The notes below the pieces were generated by a model, which saw nothing but the letters and a program-made list of their open reading frames with translations, did no database searches and was not told the origin of the DNA. 64,000 nucleotides of DNA from assembly GCA_963678675.1 (NCBI GenBank), contig OY783196.1, positions 13,882,138-13,946,137 on the forward strand, in the 5' to 3' direction. This DNA comes from Xiphydria camelus (taxonomy: Eukaryota > Arthropoda > Insecta > Hymenoptera > Xiphydriidae). The position numbers were made by a program, and so were the translations under genes. Shown here one piece after another: positions 10,963-22,046 of the stretch (position 1 is its first letter; each line of letters opens with the position of its first letter).

Positions 10963-11043
10963 AACCCTCTAATGGGAGATACTAGTCGTGGATATCGCCC
11001 TCCGAAACGCAGCTGCTGTGGAAATGGAGGATGTGGTTAATTA
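10963..11043 (+). CDS. Candidate terminal coding exon, Cys/Gly-rich C-terminus
   Basis: A good splice acceptor (TTGCTTTACAG) is followed by an open frame of about 26 codons ending in TAA. It reads GYNPLMGDTSRGYRPPKR, then SCCGNGGCG. The composition (no stops, structured C-terminal Cys/Gly motif, acceptor with pyrimidines) is unlike the surrounding AT-rich DNA. It could be the last exon of a small host gene whose upstream exons lie outside the window or beyond the transposon at 7.9-10.2 kb. I do not recognise the protein. Confidence 0.35.
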
Positions 11044-11226
11044 TTATTGAAGATCAGTAAGGTTTCTAAAAATGGTAAACAGTTACAATTCGATATTTTA
11101 TTATACGCCTAGATTTAATCCATGAATTACCCGTGTAACACAAATACTAAGCAATTTAAAACAGAATGGCTACTAAGATTTCGGAAAATATAACTATTCA
11201 AATGTAAGACTATGATGTAAGACTTA

Positions 11227-11583
11227 CGAGGGCAGAGTGAAAAGTCCGACTTTTCTAGTAGATGGTGCGCCCCAAAGTATGTAAAGTAGCCCCCTGCTGC
11301 GGCGATGACCTCTTCGTTTGATGAGAATTTCTTTCCAGCCAGCCATTTTGTCTAGTCTGGGAAGAGAAAGAAGTCGTAGGGAGCCCAATCCGGTGAATAA
11401 GGTGGATGCGGCAGCAGTTTGAACTTCAAATCGACCAATTTCGCTTCTGCAATGGCAGACGAATGGGCAGGTGCATTGTCGTGGTGGAACAGAACTTTGT
11501 TTCGCCAAATGGGGGCGTACACTCATCTTCGCGATCGCACCACCATCTACTCGAAAAGTATTGGACTTTTCACTCTGCCCTCG
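11227..11583 (-). mobile_element. Internally deleted mariner with transposase C-terminus
   Basis: The ends CGAGGGCAGAGTGAAAAGTCC and GGACTTTTCACTCTGCCCTCG are inverted, and TA lies beside the left end. The minus strand keeps the end of a mariner catalytic domain: APAHSSAIAEAKL, then HPPYSPDWAPYDFFLFPRLD, the segment that carries the third catalytic Asp. The N-terminal two thirds are deleted. About 357 bp; non-autonomous. Confidence 0.8.
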
Positions 11584-11761
11584 CATAAGGACTTATTTTC
11601 TCCTTCGTGATATTTACACTTGTATAGGTACATTATACCGCGAAAGAGCATCACGAACAAATACACAATAGCCAGATATTTATCCTTCAAACTATTCTCC
11701 CACCAGATGATTCGATCGATATTTACTTACCTAGATATAATTCTAATGGGCTATAGAATTA

Positions 11762-13031
11762 CACTACGCACAACAAAATTATCGCAACAACTTATTTTAC
11801 TCTAAAAATTGTCAAATTTCGGAAGCCCGTAGCACAGCGAAAAATCATCGTATCCCTATCTTTTTTTTTTTAATTAAAGCTTAAAATCTCAGCTTTACTG
11901 TCCCAAAGTTTATTTTTCGATTTAAAGCACCGAGAGATTAAGAGACCCTGAAAATCAAGGTCATCTTTTGAAATTTAAAAATTTGCAAAGTTTGCGCATT
12001 GACACGGAGTTACACAAATTTTTTTAAAAATTCTGATCACAGAAAATAAAAGTTCAACTCTACCTTTAATTAAAAAAAAATTGTTTACTTTCCGATTTTT
12101 CTACGCCATTCTACAGCATTTTAAATAAAAAAAACTGTAAATCCCGGTTTTTTGGAGTATTACTTAACTGAACATCAATTGCATAATTTTTTTTGAACTT
12201 ATAAATTTTTGTTTCGAATTATTGGAGGTCGTATATTGCGTCCAGGTATACCTGGACTATTTCTTCGGGGATTTTGGTATCGAGATGGGGACATTGGGGC
12301 GAAGTTACATAGAAGCCGTTCGTAAGTTAACACGGGGTATTGGGGTCAAGTTAGACGTTGATCGCGAGTTAATCGGGACATTGGGGCCAAGTTAGAGGTC
12401 GCCGAAAAGGTATTGCACGTATGTTAACTTACTGTACAAGTGTACCTGGACGAGTTCTATAGGAAGTTTCGTGTTCGAACGGTATTTTCACTCCTGAACA
12501 TCGAAAAATTTTGTAGGCCATCATCTGTTCTTTGAGAAAAAATTCATATGAAAGCGATGCATTTCGATGCCCTAATAAAGCTCATGCATTTGTCTTAAAA
12601 AATATGATTATTTGTCGCGTTACCTGGGCCCTGTACCACGGGAAAAAAACGGGATTTTCAGTTTTTTTTTTATTAAAAACGCTGTAGAATGGCGTAGAAA
12701 AATCGGAAAGTAAAAATTTTTTTTTAAATTAAAGATAAAGAGTTGAACTTTCATTTTCTGTGATCAGAATTTGAAAAAAAAATTTGTAACCGTGTCAATG
12801 CGCAAACTTTGCAAATTTTTAAGTTTCAAAAGATGACCTTGATTTTCAGGGTCTCTTAATCTCTCGGTGCTTTAAATCGAAAAATAAACTTTGGGATAGT
12901 AAAGCTGACGTTTTAAGCTTTAATTAAAAAAAAAGATAGGGATACGATGATTTTTCGCTGTGCTACGGGCTTCCCAAGTTTGACAATTTTTAGAGTAAAA
13001 TAAGTTATTGCGATAATTTTGTTGCGTAGTG
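11762..13031. mobile_element. 1.27-kb foldback element with Tc1-like ends
   Basis: TA at 11760-11761 and 13032-13033 flank ends CACTACGCACAACAAAATT and AATTTTGTTGCGTAGTG. Arms of about 360 bp follow, sharing AATCATCGTATCCCTATCTTT, AAGCACCGAGAGATTAAGAG and CGATTTTTCTACGCCATTCTA in opposite directions. The unpaired centre (about 12130-12650) has three degenerate repeats of 'GGGGACATTGGGGCGAAGTTA' type at about 12287, 12335 and 12380 and no gene. Confidence 0.85.
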
Positions 13032-13174
13032 TATTATAGATTCCTTCTTATTTTATTTAGTCGGTTAGGACAATGCTCATTTCATCGATTAGTCTCATAG
13101 AGTTAACTTAGCATTGGAGATGCCTTCTATTGGTATACTGAAGCCTGATTGTCTAGACATGGCAGAAGGGTATA

Positions 13175-14513
13175 CAGTATTATGCGAATTAATGTGAACA
13201 CGGCATAATTTTTAATATTGCTCAAGATGGCAACACTGTATTGTCAATCCTGCAAGTTATTTCCACGTGAATTACATATTACATAACCTCTAATTCAGTA
13301 TTTCATTAGTGTTAATGCGAGTTACATAACTTCAGATTATTTTGAGTTGTTTTTTGTCTTTTTGTTGATTTTATAAGAAATATTGTTACTAATAGTTTTT
13401 AGTGGTTACTTGACGTAATGGATATCACGCCTAGGAAAAGGGAAAAGATTATCACACTGAGTGAGCACACATCAATGACGCAGAGAAACATTGCAAAAGA
13501 GTGTTTTGTGAGTCTGGGAGCTGTAAACAAAATAATAAAATAAAAAAGGGAGACTAGATCAGTGGAAGTGAAACGAAAAGGAAAATGTGGAAGAAAGAGG
13601 AAAACAACTCCTCGAGATGAATGTTTTCTTTTATGCAATAGCAAACTGAACCCCAGAAAAACGAGCTTTGACCTTCAACAAGACTTAGAAAAGGCTGGAA
13701 TGAAAATTCATGACGCCACAGTTTGTAGACGACTCCTCAAGGGTGGAAGAAAAGCCTTAAGACCGCAGAAGAAACAACTCCTGACGTCTGCTATGATGAA
13801 AAAAAGGGCTAGCTTGGGCTAAAAGATATGCCCGTTGGACTGCAGAAGGCTGGAGAAAAGTATTATTTTCCGATGAGACACACTTTCTAGTGCAAGGGTA
13901 CCGGTCAATTAGAAAGAGTGCGGACGAGACACTAACTGCAGCTCATTTGGTCCAAACGGTGAAACATCCAGTAAAAAAGATGTTTTGGGGCTATTTTTCT
14001 ATTTTTTTATTTATTTATATTATACTATTTTTGTGTGTGAGAAGTATAAAGTAATGTTGAAGAGAAGTTTGATCACCCAACTTGATAAAGTTCAAGCAGC
14101 CGATGGACCGATCTTTCAACAGGACTCGGTTCCATGTCATGTTTCCAAAGTGACGGTGAAATATTTCAAGGATAAGGGAATTGGCCTGGAAACTCGCCTG
14201 ACCTTAATTCTATTGAAAATATGTGGGCCATATGCAAGGCCAGATTACAAAAGATGGACTGGAGAACGAAAACTAAAATGATTGAAGCTGTGATTCAGGT
14301 GTGTGACAGGGATGAAAAGATCAAGGAAAACTGCAAAAAATTAATTGACTCCATGCCAAAGCGACTTTAAGCTGTCATAAAAGCCAAAGGAGGATATATT
14401 CACTATTAAATAATAATAAGAGGACTTAATATTAGTTAATATTAGTACATGAAGGCAAATAAATGATATTTAAGAAAAATAAATTTGTGTTCACATTAAT
14501 TCGCACAGTACTG
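13175..14513 (+). mobile_element. Tc1-like transposon
   Basis: Ends CAGTATTATGCGAATTAATG and CATTAATTCGCACAGTACTG are inverted over about 27 bp (GTGAACAC inside). TA precedes the left end. It holds one broken transposase gene (13418-14368). Confidence 0.85.
13418..14368 (+). pseudogene. Tc1-family transposase, decayed
   Basis: Starts MDITPRKREKIITLSEHTSM and continues with a paired-type helix-turn-helix (QRNIAKECFVSLGAVNKIIK). After a stop it reads GRKRKTTPRDE, KTSFDLQQDLEKAGMKIHDA and VCRRLLKGGRKALRPQKK. Catalytic landmarks are WRKVLFSDETHF (first Asp), DGPIFQQDSVPCHVSK (second Asp) and a frameshifted SPDLNSIENMW (Glu). An insertion rich in T/A lies near 13990-14050, and at least two frameshifts and one stop are present. 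The family acts as a cut-and-paste nuclease on the TIRs. This copy cannot make active protein. Confidence 0.85.
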
Positions 14514-14759
14514 AAGGCTATACAGTATTAGATGCATACTGTCACGTCGAGTTCGTGATGATCCAGTAGATTCCACCACGTGCATCGTCTGAGGGGGCAG
14601 TGGTATGGCATGGATGAATGATAGAGTCAACGATCTCTTGCAAAACGAATGGAAAGGAGAAAACAGATAACAAATGCAAGGTAGCATTTTTGGGGCCCCC
14701 TCGAGGTTTGTCGATCGGAACGCATAGGCAGTCGATTAGAGTCCGGAGTAGTAAGTAAT

Positions 14760-15112
14760 GCTAACTTACAATTAGTAGTCTTGTAGAGAGTCTTGCGTAC
14801 AGTTATGGAGAGCACTTCGGGGTGCCGTTGTTCCCTTTGTACTTTTGTTGAGAAGATAGCCTCTAGGCTTTTTGCCCATCCGGATACTGAGCTTTTGGCC
14901 TCCTCCGGTAGATCATAGGCAAACTTCTTCGTTTCGCTGTGCTCCAGTGGGCTTTCGGTTTTGTCGTAAACTCGGTAGTTGTAGTTTGTTGTGCCGTGTG
15001 TGTGCGTGTGAATTAGTGTAAGGCGGTTTGTTGGCGGATAAATATTCGTTGGAGGATCAGTCCGAGAGGTTTCGTTTGGTCCCTGCCCGTTCCAGACGTT
15101 CCGGCAAAGGTA
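14760..15112 (+). other. Candidate 5' non-coding exon
   Basis: A GC-richer stretch without a long frame ends at a strong donor (GGCAAAG|GTAAGTGCC at 15112-15113). Base composition differs from the AT-rich neighbours. It may be a promoter-proximal host exon or the remains of a long terminal repeat; nothing downstream in the window provides an obvious second exon. Confidence 0.2.
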
Positions 15113-15326
15113 AGTGCCTTTTGTTCTTTATGAGCGTGCGTTAGTTCGAGACACGGTCTTAACCCGAAAGAGTCGAAGTGTAGCCCTTCTCGTCCTAGGT
15201 TATAGTGCGAAAGCACTGACCTAAAAGCAGGGGCAGTTTTCGGGGTTGTAGGTAGAGTTTCGCGTTTCATGAGGATTCTGTCTCCTTCCCCTCATTAATT
15301 CCGTCGCGTTTGTTCGTGACGTGACA

Positions 15327-16203
15327 TACAGGGTGACATTTTGAAAACTTGCCACCCCAATATCTCAGAAAGTTACAGAGATTTTCTAAAAAAAAATACG
15401 GTTTCGGCAGTGGAGAGGGGGAACCAAAATGACATAATCGGAGACGCACCCACTCCAACCCCCTTAGGGGTAGCCCCCCCAACGTTGTAATCTTAAATAG
15501 CAACCCCCCATTTATGATACAGCGTTGGAAAGCTCTTTAAAAATGCTTTACAACAACACCAAATTTTGGTACTTTTCGAAGAGCAGTTTTCGCGCAAATC
15601 GAGAAAGAAACTGCTAGAAGTAAGTTTTCTCAATTTATTTATTAAAGGTCAATTATGTTACAATAAATTTTCGAAGTGATTTCCATTATCTGATCTTACT
15701 CCCTGCGATTTCTTCTTATGGGGACATCTGAAATCTGTTGTTTTTCAAACTCAACCAGCAAGCATTTACCAACTAAAACAGAGAATTACGCAAGAATGTC
15801 GCAAAATTTCAAGAACAACATTTGAAAAAGTTCGAAAAATCAATGGAAATCATTTCGAGAATTTATTGTAACGTAATTGACCTTTAATAAATAAATTAAC
15901 AACTTATTTCTAGCAGTTTCTTTCTCGATTCGCGCAAAAACTATTCATCGAAAGGTACCAAAATTTGGTGTTGTTGTAAAGCATTTTTAAAGAGCTTTCC
16001 AATGCTGTATCACACATGGGGGGTTGCTATTTAAGATTACAAAGTTGGGTGGGCTACCCCTAAGGGGGTTGGAGGGGGTGCGTCTCCGATTATGTCATTT
16101 TGGTTCCCCCTCTCCACTGCCGAAACCGTATTTTTATTTTAAAGAAAGTCTCTGTAACTTTCTGAGATATTGGGGTGGCAAGTTTTCAAAATGTCACCCT
16201 GTA
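15327..16203. mobile_element. Palindromic element with captured transposase fragment
   Basis: Ends TACAGGGTGACATTTTG and CAAAATGTCACCCTGTA start arms of about 350 bp (sharing CCACCCCAATATCTCAGAAAG, GGTTTCGGCAGTGGAGAGGG and TTGGTACCTTTCGATGA-type blocks). Between the arms, about 15690-15830 reads LTPCDFFLWGHLKSVVFQTQ, then LKQRITQECRKISRTTFEKV on the plus strand, the tail of a mariner-like DD34D transposase. The arms show mirror-image frames that are repeat shadows. Confidence 0.8.
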
Positions 16204-17410
16204 TGTATTCGTATATGGGAATTTGCTATAATAAACTCTATGCTTTATATTAATAGTTTTATAACAAAAGTTGTATACCTAATAGTCTAGTAGAAGTAGA
16301 TTTAGCTGTATCGGACGACAACTTAGAATTTATCATAGTTCACGTGTTTCATTCTTGGCTTACGTCTAACACATAGATAAGTATATATTGAAGGTCCAAT
16401 TATATGAGTCAAAATAAAGTGTGAAAAAACGCAATCCTTTAATGAACGTCAACAAATCCATAAATTATATTCATCTTCTATAGTAGTACAAGGAAATAGT
16501 ACTTTTTAGAAGAAATAATTTAATAAAAAAGATTTTTTATAATCCTTTAAAAGAGTAAAGTAAAAGTTTCGCCACGAATTATAATAAAAACAAAATAATG
16601 AAAACCTGCTATATCCGAACCTTTTCTTCTATTTAAAGGGCACGAAAAGCCGCTAACCTCAAAATTACATTCAATGGTTTATTTTGTCTCAAAATCTGAT
16701 ATTTAAATCATATAAATTATGATATAATAGATTTAATATTACCTTTTTTTAGTAAAGCAGTACAGAAAAATAAAAAAACTAACGCTAAATAGGAAAAAAC
16801 AAGGAACTTCGAGAGTCAGAATAACACGTGTGCATCTGTTGCCTACAATTAGCGGGAGATAGCAGCATTTCCTTGTGCGTCGTACAATATGAAGTTAGCT
16901 GGTATACGTGCGTTATAAAATAAGCCATTTCTACGCAGAATAGGAAGTTAAGTGGTTTACAGGTCGATGCAAGACGCTATCTAGTTGGCGAGTATCAAAA
17001 AATCTCAAAATCGTAAAATATGGAGTTAGCAGGTTAACACATTTAGCCGACGATATGTTTAATTTACGTGTACTATAGGTGATTTATGAGGATTTGTTTC
17101 TTCTCTAGAAAACCATTCAAAAAATCCTTTAATAAACTTCAAGAAATCCACTAATAATTATTATTCAATCTCGCATAGTTATGTCAGGATTTTCTTCCAG
17201 TATGTTATTTTGTAGTCTCGTTTGTTCTCGTAAAAACCTTAATTTGCTTAATCGGAACCATTCGCTGGCTCTGTACTCGAAAGTATTTTCTTTTCAATCT
17301 GATGAGACTAAATCATGTAAAGAAATAAAATCATATGTATGTATTTACACATATATACAATACAAAATAAGGTAAATCAACCAGTGATCAACCGTTTAAG
17401 CAGACGATAT
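16204..17410. other. No gene seen
   Basis: AT-rich DNA without recognisable coding sequence or clear repeats. Confidence 0.6.
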
Positions 17411-17966
17411 TATACAGGGTGGATCTCAGAGTGCGGACCATGGGAATCGTGGAATTTTTAAAGAAACGAATACCTCTCATAATCTTGATGCACGTCAAGT
17501 CACATATGCGAATGTTATTTCTTTTCCCTCGCCAAGAACAATACATTGCAAATCTGTTTGAGACAGGTGCAGTAGTGGCTTTTTGACCAGCTCCTTATCG
17601 CCGCGCCCTCCTAAGGTCTTAATGAATTCAACTTTAAGACCTTATGTGTAGTAGCATTATATTTTCATTTTGTGTATAAAATACAACCGCAGCCTCTGAT
17701 TCTATCGACGGACAAATTTTAAACAAATTTCTAAATTATACAATCCAACGAAAAAAACTGCAATTACATTAATATTTAAATTTTCTCAATTGAATGGATA
17801 TTAAATATAATATTACTAGATATTCTATTCCGTTGGACTGTTGTTACAAAATTAATTAAAAAATTAGTGCAATATGATAGTATCAGAATTATAAGTATGC
17901 AATAAACATGACTATCTAGAAATCCAAGCAGCGGTGATGTACCATACTTTGGGACATAGGAAGTGT
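17411..17966. repeat. Single TACAGGGTGG end, otherwise featureless
   Basis: TATACAGGGTGGATCTCAGAG at 17411 looks like one end of a TACAGGGTG-type repeat; no opposite end was found nearby. Nothing else recognised. Confidence 0.4.
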
Positions 17967-18067
17967 TGGGTTGGCAAATAAGTTCGTTCGGTTGTTTAGA
18001 GTGAAATGAAGTACTTACAATTTATTTAATATACAAAATAAATTCTAATAAATTGACCATTATTATT
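17967..18067. mobile_element. Solo mariner terminus
   Basis: TTGGGTTGGCAAATAAGTTCG at 17967 is a mariner-type terminal sequence. The element is lost after about 80 bp, where the gypsy LTR begins. Confidence 0.55.
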
Positions 18068-18370
18068 GTTATGTCTTCGCGAAGGGCTACTCACGACCGA
18101 ACCGCTTGGCTGCAGCTTTTGACTGACTCTCGAGCTTTCCTACCCGACACGCACTCGCAGGTAGCGAGGGCGAACGGGACTTTTGGAAACTCTGGAATGT
18201 ACGCAAGTTCTCGAACATTCCGGAGGTACCTGTCACCGGACGCTCCCTTGGTCGGGCCCATTGGCAGGTAACGGGGCAAGCGGAGCCTCTGGGGATGTCC
18301 GTGATGGGTTGAAAACCCTCGGACATTCTGGAGGCACTGATTCATGCGCCTTCTTGGCCGGGGCGCAACA
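18068..18370 (-). repeat. 3' LTR of a Ty3/gypsy-type element
   Basis: On the minus strand a purine run (AAGGAGGGAGA) leads into TGTTGCGCCCCGG at 18370, the expected polypurine-tract and LTR start. The LTR would end ..GACATAACA at 18068, giving about 303 bp with TG..CA ends. No second LTR is present in the window. Confidence 0.6.
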
Positions 18371-18745
18371 TCTCCCTCCTTAGGCTTGCTGCTACTTGCA
18401 CTTTGACCTCGCCGGTTCCGTTTGGTATTGTAGACAGTCCGGTTGTCTGCGTGTGCGTGAGGAGCGTCGGGGTTGCTCTATGGTTGCCGAGGTCGTTTGC
18501 GGCTCCGGCGTCGAAGGTTCGGCCTCGGCTGTGGTAGGTACTGGTAAATCGAATGTGTCCAGAAATAGGTGGAGTTATTCCTCGTCAACGTCCGTTCGTG
18601 GTCGCAGTTGGTTGACGTGATATTGTCCTACTCCTGTTTCGCTTTTGACGGTATACACGACTCCTTGCCTTTTCTCTATTTGTCTCGCTTCCCATCGGGC
18701 ATTTTCCGAACGCTTGGTGAAGACTAACAAATGAAGCACCCCGTA
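18371..18745 (-). pseudogene. Ty3/gypsy Pol C-terminus (integrase tail)
   Basis: The minus strand reads RWEARQIEKRQGVVYTVKSE, then GVGQYHVNQLRPRTD, a pattern typical of the C-terminal end of gypsy-class integrases. After one stop it continues with a Pro/Thr-rich linker and RRSSRTRRQPDCLQYQ, just before the polypurine tract. Upstream reverse transcriptase and integrase core are missing, so the copy is 5' truncated at about 18745. Confidence 0.65.
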
Positions 18746-19390
18746 TCGTGAGATGCGAGCTCGTTCATAGTAAAGGAAGCATTGAAATAATAATAGATAA
18801 ATAAATAATAGCATTGAAAGACTGCTCCAAAAAATTAACAATTATCATGTGCCGAATTATCATAAAAGTAGAAAAATTTCTTTGTAGTGAGTGTACAGTG
18901 TATATTATATATATACACATATATAGAAGGTAGGTGATGAGCCGTGTACATTTGTTAATATTTTTCAGTGGGGTACACTTCCGATGAAATTGGAAAAATT
19001 ATATGTTATTAAGGACATTCCAAAGAAAAAAATAAGAAAAGAATTGGAGTAGTTCCGATTAATTATAACATAAAAAAAATTGTTTAAAAACTTCATAAAT
19101 TTTTTTTTGGGCGAATTTTCAAAAAAAAAAATTCAAGATATTTTTTTTGGAATTGACTCTTCAGGAAGAGTAACATATTTTTTTCATGAAAATCGGTCGA
19201 GCCGTTCCGGAGAAAAAGCTGTTTTTCGATTTTACTTCCCCCCCTCATAACTCTCCCCCTATAGCGATTAGGGGTCTAAAAATTTAGGAGATTTAGTTTC
19301 TCATAGATGCTTATCGATCATATAAATTTGGTGCTGATACACGTGGGGGCAGATTTCACATGCTTATTCCGCTAGGCCCTTTACGCCAAG
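18746..19390. other. No gene seen
   Basis: AT-rich sequence with a short (TA)n/(CA)n run near 18898-18928. Confidence 0.6.
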
Positions 19391-19441
19391 TGGCCCTGTA
19401 CACGTTGGCCCAACGCATTGGCCTAACGTGTACAGGGGCCT
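19391..19441. repeat. Short hairpin
   Basis: GGCCCTGTACACGTTGGCC and GGCCTAACGTGTACAGGGGCC are imperfect inverted copies around a short loop. Confidence 0.7.
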
Positions 19442-20207
19442 TTAAAGGTCCGGCGTGGGAGTTGGCTAGCTGTGTAAGCTGTGCTAATACAGCATGGACC
19501 CGCGCAGCACCGCACAATTGCAGGGACCTTGGAATTTACCATTGGCCGGTCTTGGTCGGTACTCTCATTTATACCGGTAGAAGTCGAGTTGGTAGTTAGA
19601 GTTTGTGTCAATTCGGGAGATCGAAGCGTCTAATCTCGAAATCGTGAATTTGTGAATTATGGTGAGTAATTTCCTTTCCAACGATAACATTGTGCCGTGA
19701 TATTATACATTTTGAAAGCAATATTTGGCTACTGATAGAACCCACGTAAACATATAGCTTTGAGGTTATGAATATCAAAATATGTACGCAGCTGTCACAC
19801 GTAGAATTCTGTCGGCAAGTGACCGTTTTTACCGACAAATCTCGTACCACCCTCGTGGTCAAAAATTGCGGATTTGCCACGTTTTTCTCATTTTCGTACA
19901 CGAATAAATAATGTAAAATTTAACAGTAATACATTTAAATAAATATTACATTGATTTTAAATCAATAATAGTGCAATGGTAAGCCACATTTTGTGACATT
20001 AATAACGTATATATAATTTTTGAGTGAACTAAAATTTCATTATCTGATATTGGCAATACGCGTCGAAAGCTTTGTTCTTTCCCTCCTCTCGCCTCACCCC
20101 GTAGAGTACTGATGTTCCTCCTTAAATGAAGGTGTATGTAAAAATTCAGCTTGCTGTGAATTTTTGAGAAGTAACCCCTTATTTCCACCTTAAGTTACTG
20201 GGCTATT

Positions 20208-20475
20208 AATAATCTTCAAATTCGATTTCCATTGGTTCATCCTTATCGTATTGAAACACGTCTTTTGAATGCTCTGGAATATCCTCAATTGTATCTTCAA
20301 ACGCAGAGTATTTTCACTAAATCACGATGATTCTTCCATGTGCAATTATTGGCGAAACCCAACAACACTTTCGTGCGTTGAAATGGATGTAAAAAAATGG
20401 ATGTGATATTATACCTATTTAATGACGATGAGGATGAACCAATGAAAATAGAATTTGAAGACTATTTATATGTAT
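20208..20475. repeat. Inverted pair of short acidic coding tails
   Basis: On the minus strand 20208-20305 reads EDTIEDIPEHSKDVFQYDKD, then EPMEIEFEDY and a stop. On the plus strand 20420-20470 repeats DEDEPMKIEFEDY. The two are about 80% alike in DNA. They look like two inverted copies of the C-terminus of one gene, probably transposon-borne. The family is not recognised. Confidence 0.35.
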
Positions 20476-21169
20476 TTCACAATCATAGTAACTATTATGT
20501 TTTTTACTTTTTCTTGTACTTTTTTTCTAAGTAAATATTAATTGATTTTTTGCAATAGTATGTCCAATTAAAATCCGACATTTCCTGCTATTGTTAGGTG
20601 AATTATTCGATTTGATTTAAACATTCCTTCTATTTTCTTGAATCACTATTATGTGGATAATTAATAAATTATAAAAAAAAGAAAGTCTGCCATTTCTCTT
20701 AGTAAATATAAAAAGCAACCTTTGCAAAAAAGCAAATTTCAAACTTTATTATGAATATTGATTATTGCAAACAATAATTTCAGCTTTATTAATTTAAGGG
20801 GTAATTACATAATATTCAAGGAAGGTTATATTAAAATCTCGAGTATACTCATATTTACGAAAAAATTTAACTCTTACTTTAACAAAAGTAAAATTCGATT
20901 GAACAGTTTAATAAATAATTAAATTCTATCGATACTTCAAAATTAATTTCTACTCGCCACCCGGTATAGTCGCTCACGAAGTACCGTAAACGTCGACATC
21001 GAACATGTGACGTCCAGCAACGCGGCTCGCCTCTGTAGTCCCAACTTCAAGGTACCGACGCCGAGTGACCCTTCTTGTCTAGTCTATGTTCGGTGACTGC
21101 GCGAAGCCGTCTGTGCCTCTACCAAAGAGTAGGTGTCCAACTACCTGCTCTTTGCCTCTATTGGGATCT
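20476..21169. other. No gene seen
   Basis: AT-rich until about 20950, then GC-richer sequence leading to the TIR element. No supported frame. Confidence 0.5.
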
Positions 21170-21925
21170 TAAGGGGCCCATACACTGTCCAGCAACGCTG
21201 CGTTGCGCAAACTTGCTGGACAGTGTATGGCGATTTTTGATGCGTTGCGCAAATGTTTGACCAAATTCAAAAGTGTTTGAAATCTTTTGCGCAACGGGCT
21301 CCCCGACGCCCCGGGCGGGGCGGGGGACGGGGTCCTCGACCTTTTCCTCATTTTCAATAGACTCGCGGGAATACGCTTTGCCTTCCCTACGAGCACCCTT
21401 TGTTTACCATCCAGGGTCGACCTATCATAAATTAAGCTAACGAGAAGTGTGTCGACCTATCATAAATGAAGCCATCAGGAAGCGCGTCACCCTATCGAGA
21501 CGCGCATCCGTCCTATCATAAATTACTACATCGAGACGCGCGTACGTTCGTCTCTTGACCGCACCACGGAACTTCGACGCATCTGCGTGTCTTCCCGAAG
21601 TCTTTCGCACGCCTCTGTTCCCTTCCTACGTCTTACCAGCGATCTATCTCTACGAGTATCTGGGGTTCACCCTCTATCCTTTTTCCTCTATCCTCCTATC
21701 CAGGTTCACTTGTGATAATGACGACTATTGAGAATAGGGAATTTTGGAGGGATGATGCAGCAACGCTGCGTTGCGCAAACTTGTTTGACAGTGTATGGAT
21801 GATGCAGTTGTGCAACGCAGCGTTGCGCAAACTTGTTTGACAGTGTATGGATGATGCAGTTGCGCAACGCAGCGTTGCGCAAACCTGCGTTGCGCAAACT
21901 TGCTGGACAATGTATGGGCCCCTTT
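21170..21925. mobile_element. TIR element with internal tandem copies of its own ends
   Basis: Ends AAGGGGCCCATACACTGTCC (21171) and GGACAATGTATGGGCCCCTT (about 21923) are inverted. Inside the right side, a unit of about 55 bp containing CGCTGCGTTGCGCAAACTTG and TTTGACAGTGTATGGATGAT is repeated about three times (21757-21900). The left half has near-repeats of GTCGACCTATCATAAAT at about 21417 and 21452; a related stretch is at 36950-37070. Translations here are repeat shadows. Superfamily unknown (hAT-like ends possible). Confidence 0.6.
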
Positions 21926-22046
21926 ACCGATGGGCGGAGCCTAAATCAATGTGGCGGCTTTAAGGTAACATTTTACGTGTGACAGCATAGGGAAAAACTT
22001 GTTTGAGTACTAAAAATGATTAGCATAAATGAAATTTGCAACTGGG

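Noticed and set aside
18087..18345. Overlapping minus-strand frames of about 80 codons
   Set aside because: They fall within the gypsy LTR and show no domain.
21706..21910. Minus-strand frames rich in RNAALRNC repeats
   Set aside because: They come from the tandem CGCAACGCAGC units of the TIR element and not from a protein gene.
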